A stretch of DNA of 64,000 nt from contig JAOALB010000018.1 of NCBI GenBank assembly GCA_025331125.1, positions 140,457-204,456 of the forward strand, in the 5' to 3' direction. Position numbers and translations under genes: made by a program. Shown piece after piece: positions 36,808 to 48,658 of this stretch (position 1 is the first letter of the stretch; the number at the start of each line of letters is the position of its first letter). Below the pieces are notes generated by a model. It saw nothing but the letters and a program-made list of their open reading frames with translations, was not told where the DNA came from and searched no databases. Source of the stretch: Mycogone perniciosa. Lineage: Eukaryota > Ascomycota > Sordariomycetes > Hypocreales > Hypocreaceae.

Positions 36808-37915
36808 TTAATGCTCCTTGACCCACTTTAGCATCTGTTCATATGCTGTGGCTTGTGCATCCTTGATGGCTGGGTCTTGATATTGGCCGACAACGGCAAA
36901 ACCTTGAGAGCATATTAGAGAGTTGACCGGTTCATGTTGTCAAAGATTGCTCACCATGTGGCACGCCGGGATACACTTGAACTTCGTGTTCCAAGTTCTC
37001 GTCGGACATGACATCCTCTCCCGCGGATCGCACTTCATCAGGGAACAGCGCATCGTTTTCGACACAGACTAAGCTCAGGGGCACTTGCAAGTCCTTGAAA
37101 TCATCAGGAATTACGGACGCTGCATGCGCCAGAGCTCCAGCCTTGATGAAAGGCCCGTTCTTCACCACGCCGCTCTCTTCATCACCCCCTGTCTTCTGTG
37201 TTCCCTGGGCGAGCAGAAGGACATAGCGGCCTCCTACGCAATACCCCACAGCATATATACCCTCTCCGTTCTTGACAGCCTCAGAGTATTGCTCATGCGC
37301 AGCCTCGATGACCTTGTGTAAGATGGGCATGACCTTGTCCTCTGTTATCCTTGCAAGCCACATGTCAATCAGAAACGATTTTGTAACCTCAACAGCCTTG
37401 AGCTTGAACTGCTCGAGGAAGGATGTGGAGTTGTCAGCGATGGACACGCCGCTGCCACCGGGAGCCGTGTCACCACCAAAGATATCAGGCATGAGGACCA
37501 GGAAGCCTTCCGAGGCGTACATGTCAGCCTGGATCTGGTTATTGGTGGACTTGATGCCGGTGCCGCCTGTTAGGAGGAGGAGAAGACGGCATGGTGCGTG
37601 TGGGTAGTCGGCTGGTTTTGAGATGTAGACCTGTGAAGAAGTGTTATTATCATTGGGTTTACTTTGTTGAGAGCTGCCCCGAGGCTTACATCGATGCCGT
37701 TGAGCTTGATGATTTCGCCTGTTGAAGACTGGCCGATGGCTAAAGGGCAATCAGCAACGGTAACAAGGGTCATCGGCGATTTTCTGCATACGAGTAGGTC
37801 TGTCTGACACGCAGTGTTCGCCCATGTGCGGGCTTGATTGAGTTGGCGTGTGTACTGGAGTGGCCTCATTGAGATCGCTCTCTGGCGCCTTGGTTGCGTT
37901 TTCCAAGTCGGTCAT
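36808..37915 (-). CDS. Dienelactone hydrolase family protein
   Basis: Alpha/beta hydrolase of the carboxymethylenebutenolidase (DLH) family. Four exons, 37915..37792, 37739..37690, 37630..36955 and 36902..36808, give 314 residues; introns are 52, 59 and 52 nt. Joined sequence reads PHMGEHCVSDRPT then IGQSSTGEIIKLNGID then VYISKPADYPHAP, the standard DLH N-terminus. The catalytic triad is visible: Cys in GYCVGGRY, Asp in ENDALFPDE and His in GVPHGFAVVG, the last created by removing intron 36903-36954. GGTGIKSTNNQIQAD and GFLVLMPDIFGGD are family blocks. In fungi, relatives act on lactones from aromatic breakdown or on unknown esters; the substrate here is unknown. Confidence 0.92.
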
Positions 37916-38535
37916 GTTGACGATGAATGAGTACTTCGTAGATATTTAGTGATTAAGAAAGCTGCAAACAGACAGAATTACAGAGGGGAAAAGCGTCGTC
38001 TGATGGCTGAGAATGGTGGTAGTTGCAAGGTTGTTGATGAGGTACTCCGTATACGAAGTAGTTCGAGGGAGGTTGTGCTTTCACGAGGTGCTGCGCCGCA
38101 CAACGTCATACGAGATGTGGATGAAACAGTCAAGCAAGGAGCTTTGCGAGATGAACAAGCGTATTACGGCTCGGGCTGGCAAGATGAGATTTATTTCTAC
38201 TGAAAATCAGAGACTCGACAGCTCAATATCTCAAACAAAAATCGCAGAACACAGAAACAGATGCCAGAGACAGAGAGCACAGGATTTAGCATCTCAACTG
38301 AACGAGGCCTTGAGTTTGCTGGTTGTTCGCCCGCTGTTGAGCTATCACCCCGCTCACCCCGCCATCACGTGAGCGGCGTTGCCACTCAACGCGTGAATGG
38401 ACGCGTCGCGACGAACCAGAAGCAAGACGTACCTCCGAACTGCATCTGAATTCACAGCTGTGCCCTGGCTCGCTATCGTGACAACGACGATAAAATAACA
38501 CAGCTGCATTGAATCGCCTCGATATCGCTTCCAAA
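37916..38535. promoter_or_regulatory. Divergent promoter region between DLH and RFA1
   Basis: A 620-bp gap between divergently read genes. It contains one TACTCCGTA copy near 38042 and two ACGCGT boxes near the RFA1 side. No gene recognised. Confidence 0.6.
38389..38406 (+). promoter_or_regulatory. Tandem MluI cell-cycle boxes (MCB) upstream of RFA1
   Basis: ACGCGT at 38389-38394 and again at 38401-38406, 12 bp apart start to start and about 130-147 bp before the RFA1 start. In yeasts, MBF binds ACGCGT and drives G1/S expression of replication genes including RFA1. Function here is inferred. Confidence 0.55.
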
Positions 38536-40507
38536 ATGGACGCCGCATCTGCGTTATCTCGAGGCTGCCTCGAGTACGCTGCTTCTTCCCCGTGTTCTTG
38601 TCTCCTGCTGAACTGACAAAACCCAGCATCATCTTCAACGATGTCGACAAGGCAGCAAAGCTGTTCCCCGTGCCGGTCATGCAGTGCCTGCAAATCAAGC
38701 AGATGGCCCCTTCGGCTCAAGGAGGTGATCGATACAGACTGGTCATGAGTGACGGTCAGCATTACGTTCAAACCATGCTCGCCACCCAAGCAAACCACGT
38801 TGTTCACGACGGCAAACTAGTCAGAGGCTGCTTTGGCCGCGTTAAGCAATACACCCCCAACAACCTCAAGGGAAAGAAGTGAGACTGCACGGGACTGGGA
38901 AAGCCGACTTGATGATGGCTAACGGATTGGCAGTATTCTGGTCATCCTGGACCTTGAAGTCATCGAATCTTTGGGTGTGCAGGAAAAGATCGGTGAGCCC
39001 GCGGCTGTCGACTCGAAAGCGCCGGCCGAAACAACAATTGCCGGCAACGACTTTTATGGAGTCAAAAAGGAAGAAACCAAGCCCCAGCCTCAGCAGCAAT
39101 CCATGCCCTCACGACCCGCCACCCACGCCGGCGCCAACATATACCCCATCGAAGGCTTGTCCCCCTTTGCTCACAAGTGGACCATCAAAGCACGCGTAAC
39201 GTTCAAGTCGGATATCAAGACATGGCACAAACCAACAGGAGAGGGAAAGCTCTTTAGCGTCAATCTTCTCGACGAGAGTGGCGAGATCAAAGCCACCGGA
39301 TTTAATGAACAGTGCGACGCATTCTACGACCTCCTCCAGGAGGGCTCTGTCTATTACATCTCCAGTCCCTGCAGAGTGACACTGGCAAAGAAGCAATTCA
39401 GCAACTTGGCCAACGACTACGAACTTGCCTTGGAGCGGGAGACTGTGATTGAAAAGGCTGAAGATCAAACGAATATACCGCAGGTGAGGTTCAACTTTTG
39501 CACCATCCAAGAGCTGCAGAGCGTAGAAAAGGACAGCACAGTCGACGTCATCGGTGTGTTGAAGGAAGTTGGCGAAGTTAGCGAGATCACGTCCAAGAAG
39601 GATGGCCGACCTTTCCAAAAGCGAGAACTGACTCTGGTGGACGATACCGGCTACTCGGTTCGCGTCACCATATGGGGCAAGACGGCGAGCTCCTTCGATT
39701 CCAACCCTGAATCCGTGGTTGCTTTCAAGGGAACAAAGGTATCGGACTTTGGAGGCAAGAGTCTGAGTCTTCTCTCATCCGGATCCATGTCGGTTGATCC
39801 CGACATCCCCGACGCACACCGTCTCAAGGGCTGGTACGACTCGGCAGGTCGGATGGATACATTCGCCACGCACCAGAATCTGGCTAGTATGGCTGGCGCA
39901 ACCGGCAAGAAGGATGACTTGAAGACAATTTCCCAGGTCAAGGACGAGAATCTCGGGGTGGATGACCAGGCCTACTACTCTATCAAAGCCACCATTGTTT
40001 TCATGAAGCAGGAAAACTTTTGCTACCCTGCTTGCGCCAACCAAGGGTGCAACAAGAAGGTCACCTCGATGGGAGACGACACATGGCATTGCGAGAAGTG
40101 CAACGTGTCCCACGATAAGCCCGACTACCGTTACATCTTGCAACTAAACGTCGCCGATCACACAAGCCACCAGTGGCTAAGCTGTTTCGACGATACCGGC
40201 CGGATAGTGGTTGGTATGTCCGCCAACGAGCTCATGGAGCTCAAGGAGAATGACGACGTCAAGTTCGCGGCGGCTTTTGAAGCGGTGAACTGCAAGAAGC
40301 TATACTTCAGGTGCAGAGCTAAGATGGATAATTTTGGTGATGCGCAAAGGTAAGTCCCTCTTCTTTTCATCGTGTGCTCTCTCAGAACTGTGACTGACAG
40401 TAATTTACAGAGTGCGATATCAAGTCATGAGCGCAGCATTATTAGACTACAAGACGGAGGGTAACAAACTGGCGGAGCTGATCAAGCAATACAACATCAA
40501 CAACTAG
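38536..40507 (+). CDS. rfa1: Replication protein A large subunit (RPA70/RFA1)
   Basis: Single-strand DNA-binding subunit of the nuclear RPA heterotrimer for replication, repair and recombination. Exons 38536..38573, 38627..38878, 38934..40349 and 40411..40507 give 600 residues, the usual length; introns are 53, 55 and 61 nt. An N-terminal OB fold (about 1-105) includes IIFNDVDKA and LVRGCFGRVKQY. A linker follows, then DBD-A starting near YPIEGLSPFAHKWTIKARVT, DBD-B (FCTIQELQ onward; GYSVRVTIWGKTA) and DBD-C with the C4 zinc ribbon CYPACANQGCNKKV...WHCEKCN (about 459-487). The last exon begins in VRYQVMSAALLDY and ends in IKQYNINN. The start is in context CCAAAATGG. Confidence 0.97.
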
Positions 40508-40771
40508 ACTGCTTCTGGTAATAGATAGGCAAGGATGACATTGTGGGCAGTATGGGATAAATGGCGGCTTGAAGGATGCTTTGCTTCGGTACGGAACATG
40601 TATTCTATTTTGTGGGGATGATATCCCAATGATGATGGATCATGCGATCTAAAATACACCATGAAGTTGATCAGGAATCCTGACGCTGTCTTGCCACCAG
40701 ATACTGACTTTGATGCGCGAAAGGCAAAGGAAGCAAAAACGAATAACCACCGAAGCAGACCTGGGTATCTC

Positions 40772-43330
40772 TTAAGCCAAACTCAAGACGCCGCACTCCT
40801 CAATTAGCTTGTCAACCATGTGTTCCCACCATCTCGTATGTTCATGCACAGGTCGGTCTTTTTCAACCTCATCCTCGACTAACTCACTATCCATCCAAGT
40901 CCACAGCTTCTTCACGGCTTCCCACACAGGCGGAACACTCTAAAAGCAAACAAGAGTCAGCATCAACGACAGAGATTGCACGCGCTTTTGCATAAAACAT
41001 ACCGACCGACACGAAGCCCCTGAAATGACAAGCTCGAACCAGCGCTTCGCAATCGCGCGATGGTGATGAAGATGTGCCACCACTGCCAAAATAAAGACTG
41101 CGAAGAAAGGGGACTGCGAGGTGAAGAGGGGTCCCGTGCAGGGCATCCTGCGGATGCATTGGGCGAGGTTGTCGAGGCTCTTGATTACGTCTGGATGCGA
41201 TCTTGGTTTTCTACAGAACTATGTGAGTGCGTTTGCCACCTAAGATGAGAAAGGTGGAATGACATACCTGAAGACGCGACAATGAAGATATATCTCTGCT
41301 GCTAACGCATACGCTTGGGCAGTGAGCTCTGTCACTTGACCCACGTCACTGGCTGTTCTATCATCGTTGAGGGCGCCTAGGTCCAGCAGCTTCCGGACCG
41401 CTCTGGGTTCTGAGGAGGGCGTTATCTTGTACGATTGCTCAAGATTTTTCAGGATTTCCTCCAGTTTTTCAGCGGCCTTGATCACAACGAGGCTCGAATC
41501 GGGCATCTTGTCTAACCGGGCGGCAAGATGGGTGATCTGGGCATACATATGGAGCAACTTCGGACACATGCCCGTCATACCATGAATATTGCGCACCCCT
41601 TCATACGTCCCTTCTAACAACCACCCAAACGACTCTCTGGTGTGTTCATCCTCCAGGGGAGTCACGGGCTGTGCGAGGATGTCGACGTATGCAACCCAGT
41701 TGGCGTGAGCGAACCGGACGCCACTGGCCTGGGCGTTATCTGAGCGGTAATACCGGTATCCAGGGTCGGTACGGTCGAGGATCGCTCGAGCTGCTCTTGC
41801 GCCTGCGCGCCAAAGGGGCTCCTGGCCCTTGGGTCTGCGAATTTCCCAGTTGACGATCTGAATGAGCGTTAGAAGAGGTCAAATGCTGAGCCCACTGATG
41901 CACCGAAGGACTTACATCGTTGGAGAAGATCATCACGATGGCTGCTACGATGGCGCTCTCTTTTCCAACTTCATAAGTTTCTGGCTTGGATAGAGCATCA
42001 GAGAGCAGCTTGACGGCGGTGCGGTAGTGCAAGTTTGCACGTTGTCTCATGGGCTCTGTCGGCCGATAGTCGAGCATATATGAAGCGGTGAAACAAAACA
42101 AGGCGTGCCTGGTGCATTCGTTGCCCATGGCCATGGAGATAAGTTCACTGTCCCAGTAGTTGTCTGGGAGAAGCATCCTTCCAGGGCAATACGCATCTTT
42201 ATCTGTAAAGATATTAGGTGGGCATGCCGTGCCCCCATCTGCTAAACAGTGAAAAGCAATACCAAAAACGAGGACTCACGGAATGTAAGCAGCCCCTGGT
42301 CAATAGAATCGAGTTTCACCCCCGTTGCAAAGCCCTGCAGCTGACGGGGAATCGTCATAAGCGCATGCGTTCCACCTTGTACTTTGTGGTTGCTCCGCGG
42401 CTTTGGCATATTACGAGATAGAGGTCGAGTAGGGAGTGGAGCAGACGATGCGAGATCACTTTGGATAGATGGCCGCGGCGAAAACTGAAACTTGAGGTAG
42501 CCATTGACCTTTCCGTTTTCTGGAAGCTTGTGCTTGGCCCGAACTTCCAAAGTGATGTAACGTTCCTCGCAGCCCTCTAGGAAGGGATTTGGGATGATGT
42601 TCGTGACACGGTTCTCTAGGGATGGTTCTAACAATGAGTCAGCATCGCCGAGTCCGGCAACCCTTCGGCCTGTACGATAGTCAGCCGCCTCTCCTGATAC
42701 CGGGATCAAATGTACGGGTTGTGGCATACCTCGTTTTCGATTCGTGTGGGCATAACTGCTGACAAACATGTGCGATGTGTCGAGCGCGGTGAGGAATCTG
42801 TCGCCATCGTCCTCTACTTCCTCCTCATCCTGAATCTCTGGTCCAGCCGTCGCTTCAACCGTCTGAGGTATGGGAGCCCCAAATCTATTGGGCTCATGGT
42901 TCAGTTCAAGTTCTGCGCCATCGCTCATGTCGTTCACATTCGGTGTCCATCCGTACGAGGCGTCTAAATCGAACTGTGCTCCCATATAGTCGGTTCCGAG
43001 ATGACTCTGCGGAGGCCAGAGCGGGCTGTTATCCATTGCGGGACCCAACATCTCCTCAAAACCTCCCGCCTGCAAGCCGCCGCCATGCTTGCCTGTGGCT
43101 TGTCTTTGAGTGAGACTGCCCCGATCGGCGAAATTGCCTGTTGATGCAGGACTCTGAGAGATGAGTAAGTTTGGATCATCGGGGGCTCTTAGCGGTGTCC
43201 TCGGTGAATTTGGATAGCTGGAGTAAGCGGCACTTGTGCTCGCAGATGGACTGCCAAGGTTGGTTGAAGCCGAGCCCCGGGAGACTGTCGAATACAAGGG
43301 TTTCCTTTTCTTATTCAATCGAAACTCCAT
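40772..43330 (-). CDS. Fungal_trans_2-type transcription regulator without visible Zn2Cys6 finger
   Basis: Six exons, 43330..42730, 42669..42280, 42202..41916, 41857..41268, 41210..41003 and 40939..40772, give 747 residues; introns are 60, 77, 58, 57 and 63 nt and all phases agree. The C-terminal ~420 residues match the fungal-specific regulatory domain of ARCA/Acr-2-like factors (SIDQGLLTFHKDAYCPGRML, NYWDSELISMAMGNECTRHA, AIVMIFSNDIVNWEIRRP, LEGTYEGVRNIHGMTGMCPK). The N-terminal 330 residues are acidic and Ser/Pro-rich with no Cys6 cluster. Upstream DNA to the next gene also shows none. Intron 42670-42729 is in-frame and stop-free, so its retention would add 20 residues; removing it makes the basic string NRKRGRRVAG. 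It may act as a cofactor, or its DNA-binding exon may have been lost. Confidence 0.82.
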
Positions 43331-43948
43331 GAGGTAGGATGCTCACACGCTGGATTCGGAATCTTATTAATAAGATGTAGGGAGGCTATGCAGAAGGGAG
43401 GATTGTGCATCCACAGAATGCAACGTACAGGTACAAGTGGCAGGGATTAAGAATGGGACAAGTCGACGGCATCGGCGCCATATTGGCCTTATCCTCAACC
43501 TGGGAGGAAACAGGCAGGTGACTCCAGCTCTAACACCATGGCTCTGCAGGGTCATTCTCTGGCCATCAGGCTGGCTTGTCTCTGCTTGCCACGTCAGCGA
43601 CTGAGACTATTCCATCCCAGCCTGGCGCTTCTTGTGTAACCACCATGTTGATTTCAGCCTCAAGTCTGGAACCATAGCCACAACCCCAATACTACTATTC
43701 ATTACCCTATATCCCGATCTCTCTTGTTTCCGTCTTTTCTTGTTTTCTCATTTTTGCCTCATCTCTTGTTGCCCCACCTTGTCAGTCCAGAATCTTCTCT
43801 TGTGTTTTCTCTCTTTTCTCGTTTTCTCGTTCCCCCCCGCTCCCTGGCCTGTCGCAATACCGAACCCCACACCGGAGCACACTGGCCTCGGAGTACGGAA
43901 CTCCGTCAAGGGTCTCCCTTGGTCCTTAGACACCTCAATCACCATACC
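43331..43948. promoter_or_regulatory. Divergent promoter between two regulator genes
   Basis: 618 bp between the starts of the fungal_trans_2 gene (leftward) and the C2H2 gene (rightward). A pyrimidine-rich T/C tract at about 43690-43850 looks like the leader or promoter of the C2H2 gene. No Zn2Cys6 coding exon was found here on the minus strand. Confidence 0.55.
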
Positions 43949-44983
43949 ATGGATCCCTTAACAAGTTTCTTCTTCGAGCCACTGGGGCGAAATCCGGTCT
44001 TGGAATCCACTGTCCATCAGCAGATCAAGGAGGTGTGGCATCATGATACTAGTCCCCAGTTGCACAGGTCGGGATGCCTCATAGCCGACATCGAAGCATA
44101 TCTGAATTCATTACTCTTGGCTTTGCCTCTGTTAGCCGGGAGGCTTGTAAATGGCCCCCATATGGATGAGTATATCAGCGAGCAGACGGATCGGATGCAA
44201 AAGGAAACGGACTTCTCTGAATTCGGTCCCTTGACAGCTCTCTGTGATAAACCTTCATCACTTCGGTATGGGCTTCCCTTTACTGTTACAAACTCAGCTG
44301 TGGAATTGCTAGTTGACTGTTTGGGACAGCCGATTAGTCACGAACATCACCAAAGCTATTGAAAGTATGACCGACAAACCTTTCAGCGCTGAAGTACACG
44401 AGTCTGGAAACACAGACATATCCTCAGATGACTCAAGGCATTTACTGCCACCTTCTCCAGCTACCTCACGGACCGCCCTGCCTCTACAAATGCCCTCGTA
44501 TATACCAGCATTAACTCCTGGTCACACCAATCATCAAGTTTTACGTGACGACTCAACAAGAGAAAGTAGCCCCGTGACCGAAGAACTCTTGGAAAAGGTT
44601 TCATGCCGGGGAAAGGGGCAATGGACCTGCCCGTATCCTAGTTGCAAATTCGGGGGAGTCGAGCCGGACGGATCTTTGGTCGTATTTGAGAGAAATTCAG
44701 CCTTTAAGTAAGTATGAAGTTCACTGTATATTCCGCATTGCGCATTGCGTAGTGCCATACGCTCTTCAATACCTTTCATACACAACACGCCCCCAAAAGA
44801 GTGTAAGGGTGTAGCAAGTTGCTTTCAGTCATGTCGTAGCGGCTGGGACCTGACAAGTGTAGGGCACACCTCCAAAGGCACAAGAGACCGTTCAGATGCG
44901 ACATGCCTGGCTGTACCAACAAAAAGGGATTTGCGAGGAGTGATCAGCTCCGCCGCCATCAAGAGAGTGCCTCACATGGCTAG
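43949..44983 (+). CDS. C2H2 zinc-finger protein
   Basis: Exons 43949..44265, 44330..44707 and 44863..44983 give 271 residues; introns are 64 nt (GTATGG donor, GTTGAC branch) and 155 nt (GTAAGT donor, CTGAC branch). Removing the introns yields SSLRRLVTNITKAIESM and NSAFKAHLQRHKRPFRCDMP. Two C-terminal fingers are visible: CPYPSC with HLQRH (long inter-ligand loop), and CDMPGC with HQESASH, separated by NKKGFARSDQLRR. The first ~190 residues have no known domain. Two-finger proteins of this type are common in Sordariomycetes and presumably bind DNA. The protein ends only a few residues after the last ligand. The intron model is supported by the rejoined fingers but not by transcripts. Confidence 0.82.
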
Positions 44984-45811
44984 TCGAGGGGCGCCGCGGC
45001 TGTTTCCAGGGGTGATGACAAAAAGCTAACAACGTACTTGATGCCGGCACCAAGGGGCAGTTGTTACACAACATCGGGGGGCTTGAGTAGCACCGGGGAA
45101 TGTTTGATAGGAATCAGTCTCTTCCAGTATTGTAGCTACCAATAAGAACTAAGAGTTACATTTTGAAGATAATACTCTGCATATGAAAGCAACAGTTGGA
45201 ATCACAGAGAGATGGGAAGAGAGAACTTTATGCTTACGCACACGCGAGACCCGGCACTGCTTTCTATACAATGAGAGACCCCCTTGAACTTTGGCGGTAC
45301 CTATTATTACCTTGCCTCATTGCCAAGTCACTGAAAGCACGTGGACTACGAATACACCGCCAAAGATAAACGATGGAAATGAGAAAACAAAGGTAATAAT
45401 ACATCGCCATCATGTATGAGAAAACATCTGCTGCGACGACTCGACCGGGGAGTAAGAGAGAATAGCTATTTGCGCGGGATGTCAGGGCTACCCACTAGAT
45501 GCTTGGCCACGATAGCACCTTGACCAGCGCGAAAAATGAGAAAACTAGAGGCTGTTTTTTCGATGTTGCGTACGGGAAAAACTTCGTTCTGGGGTGACGG
45601 ACGGAGTACTTCGGCGACAGTGGTATCGCATCGTCACGGAAAGGAGGGAATAGGCGGAGCAATAAAAAAACATAAAAGGTTCTCTTCGCAACCTGTTCTT
45701 CCAACGATTGAACTACACACAATCGATCACCATTGTCAGCTATCGTTGTCCTTGGCCACCGACTAGCCCAGCACACATACTTTTAGAATATCTTCTCGCT
45801 GCACGTTGATA
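44984..45811. other. Intergenic, no gene recognised
   Basis: About 830 bases. Contains AT-rich stretches and one near-copy of the dispersed motif (ACGGAGTAC near 45602). No convincing coding sequence. Confidence 0.5.
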
Positions 45812-46242
45812 ATGAATTCACCTAAACAGTCCAGTCCTTCAAAAGAAGGGACGGCAAAGTGCAAGTCGCCAACCTCAAAAAAGGACCGTAAAGGTTCCAC
45901 GACACACTCTGTTCCGCAATGGCTCCAAGAGATGGGCAGACCCGAAGGCGGCCACATTGCCGAAGCCCTTCAGGGAATTGAAACCACAGGTCTTGCCTCC
46001 ACTACAACTATTGGGCAACAAAACGTTCAGCATAATGGCGAGCCAAGATTTCATGGCCAAGCACATATTGATACACAGGCTACAGGCTCGTGGGTACGTG
46101 CTGAAGAAGTGTAAGCTGAATCAATAGTCCCGGACCTTGAGAAAAGTAATTGATCAAGACGATGGAAGCTAACGTGTTCTCCAGCACCAAGAAGTGGCCT
46201 CGGGTTTTATCTGAGACTGACCTGCGCGGAAGCCACAACTAA
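45812..46242 (+). CDS. Small hypothetical protein
   Basis: A possible two-exon gene, 45812..46110 and 46185..46242, coding for 118 residues. The 74-nt intron 46111-46184 has a good donor (GTAAGC), branch (GCTAAC) and acceptor (CTCCAG), and the joined frame ends normally (EEVTKKWPRVLSETDL). The protein is polar, rich in Ser, Lys and Gln, with no signal peptide or membrane segment. I do not recognise a family. The regular intron signals favour a real gene over chance, but expression evidence is absent. Confidence 0.45.
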
Positions 46243-46890
46243 AGCCTTGGGTTTGGAGAAGACATGGTGGGCGTTATGAGTTTGGGACATTTTGGGTAAT
46301 CTGTTGGAATTGGTACTGGGATAGAGCGTGATTTACAATATGGTGGGACGGAGTTCATTGCCATTTCCTTTCCTTCACACAAGCCTAGGCATTGAGAAGC
46401 GGATTTCGCTATCGTGTACGGTAGTAACCAGGGTTTGCTTTCAATATGAGCCTACCGTACAAAACGCCTTCCAGCGAGCAGAGAGCCTGGTTACAGCAAT
46501 TCAGGCTTTAATCTACGTCGTAACGGAGGGCTCGAATGGCATCAGACGTGAGGAGTGTGACGATTGTGGGGGAGGGGTGTGTTGGGGAAAATGAGACAAC
46601 TGAGAAAAGAAGAAAACCGGAGGTTATTGGATGAGAAATGAGAGAACAAAGAAATGAGAAATGAGAGTACTATACGGAGTACGGAGTATACGAAGTACGG
46701 TCAGCTCGTACCGCCACTGCTGTGCCGAATTTGGTGGTTGTTTCCTCATTGTCGTTTCAACTTCAAAAGGCGAGGCACGCCTCGAAGTTCGCGCCTTGTC
46801 ATGATGGACGCCTGGTCGTTGCCTTTATCCCTTTTCCTCTTCTTCATTGCCTGAATTCTTTACCTCGGCATTATTCCCTGTCTAGTCACC
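46243..46890. other. Intergenic / promoter of the FAD oxidase
   Basis: About 650 bases upstream of the FAD oxidoreductase. Contains an overlapping pair of TACGGAGTA copies. The last ~100 bases are pyrimidine-rich as expected of a leader. Confidence 0.5.
46673..46697. repeat. Overlapping TACGGAGTA pair plus TACGAAGTA
   Basis: Two copies (46673-46681 and 46680-46688) followed at once by TACGAAGTACGG, a one-base variant of the same motif, about 200 bp before the FAD oxidase start. Confidence 0.9.
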
Positions 46891-48298
46891 ATGAATGACG
46901 TGGACTTCATCATCGTTGGCGCCGGCGTCTTCGGAGCCTCAACTGCCTATCACCTTGCACGGATTCACCCTGGTAAACGCATCATGCTCGTTGATCGAAA
47001 ACGGCCAAACCCAGGGGCAGCGTCAAGTGACTACAACAAAATCATCCGTGCCGACTACAAGGACATACTGTACGCGGAACTAGGGCTGGAGGCGCTGCAA
47101 TGCTGGAACAATGACCCCATATTCAAGCCATACTTTCATCAGGCTGGCTTCCTTATGGCCGAGGAAATCGGTCTGGGCCGCGCAGCATTGATCAACTACG
47201 ACAATTTGGGGTACAATGCTAAATCCATCGTCATGACTGTAGATGAAGCTCGTGCTCGCTTTCCTCAGTTTCAGGATTCTCATTGGGAAGGGGTCAAGGA
47301 AGCCTATTTCAACCCGGAGAGCGGCTGGGGTGAGGCTGACGGTGCGATTCGAAGCCTCCTTAATGCGGTTATCGAGGGAGGCGTTGAGTTCCTCGAAGCG
47401 AGCGTGACAAGCTTAGCCATTGATGAGACTCGATCTTGCCAAGGCATTCGAGTTGTTGACAAGGATGGCGGTGCGGAACGGACCATAGTGGCTCGCCATA
47501 AGACTATTCTCTGCGTAGGCGCGCACACCGCGAAGTTGCTCGCCGACACTGATCCCAAATGGGACGAGCTCCAGGTGAATGGCCGGATGGTGGCAGCGGC
47601 CGCGGTTCAGTGCACGGCGACATACCCTCATGAAGAGGAGAGCAAGTTATTTCACACGCCTTGCCACTTACTTGGCATGTGGCATACTCATGGTGAGTTC
47701 TCCCCCGTTCTCCGTTTTAGCATGGCCAATAGTAATGGGCTCCTTACACTTCTTGGACAGGCGAGATGATCCCGCCATTTAATGGGCGTTTCAAGTTCAA
47801 CTGTGAGGTTAGCTTCACCAATAATACATATCATGAAGATTTAAAGAAAGGTATCTCAGTGCCTCCATCCGCCGAGACGCAGACCATCTTTGGTCAAGAT
47901 GTCCCCGAAGGATTGAAACAGGAGGCAGCCAACGTGGTGAAGAATACCTTTGGTGGTTATATTAACGGGCTTCGGATTGAATCATATCGCATGTGTTGGT
48001 GAGTTGTACAAGGAGTTATCTTTTCTACAATTACACGCAAGGAAGCAGTGCTAACGTTGCCTCGTTTGCCAGGGACGCCGTGAGCCCCAACCAGGACTGG
48101 ATCATCGATCATCATCCACACTGCAAGAACCTTTTCATAGCTGGCGCGGGCTCGTTCCACAGTTGGAAGTTTTTGCCCAATGTTGGTAAATACGTTGTCC
48201 AGAGGATTTTTGGCGAGCTAGATCCTGAAAAGACTCGAAAGTGGGCGTGGGACAGACCTAATCACGGTGCAGCATGTGAGATGTACATCCCTTCATGA
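46891..48298 (+). CDS. FAD-dependent amine oxidase (sarcosine oxidase / fructosyl-amine oxidase family)
   Basis: Exons 46891..47692, 47761..47998 and 48073..48298 give 421 residues; introns are 68 and 74 nt. The N-terminal Rossmann motif for FAD is IIVGAGVFGASTAYHLA (residues ~7-23). SSDYNKIIRADYKD, PESGWGEADGAIRSL and KTILCVGAHTAKLL follow. The C-terminal region YRMCWDAVSPNQDWIIDHHP holds the Cys to which FAD is covalently attached in fructosyl-amine oxidases, and the Trp codon in CWD is rebuilt by the second intron. GAGSFHSWKFLPNVGKYV is the conserved substrate-side segment. It would oxidise an N-substituted amino acid or amine, releasing hydrogen peroxide. There is no C-terminal SKL-type peroxisomal signal (ends YIPS). 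The substrate is unknown. Confidence 0.9.
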
Positions 48299-48658
48299 GA
48301 TTTGAAGTCCATCGGACCCTTTCAGGGCTGGCCTAAGCCAGGGGTTTAACGACTGTCATTAGCCTATTAAAAAAGTAGTAAAGTATAAAAGTATTACTAT
48401 CCTATCACGAGCTTAATGAGAAGGTATATTTAGCTATACAATCCAGTCTGCGTGCTGATCGAATGTTTGACTACGAGATAAGCAAGACGATGTGTAACTC
48501 TGTAAATGAGTGTGTATTGACTGCATAAAACTTGGAAACTGGTATAAATACCTGCCCCGGGTCTAGCCATGATAAACAAAATCATGCACTTTAGTTGCGT
48601 TGAAACCCGATTGTCCTCTCAAAAGAACAGGCATGACCATCTCTAGCCACTGGTGATT
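48299..48658. other. Intergenic between convergent genes
   Basis: 360 bases with the two 3' ends. A short AT-rich stretch around 48360-48440 with many stops; nothing else recognised. Confidence 0.55.
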
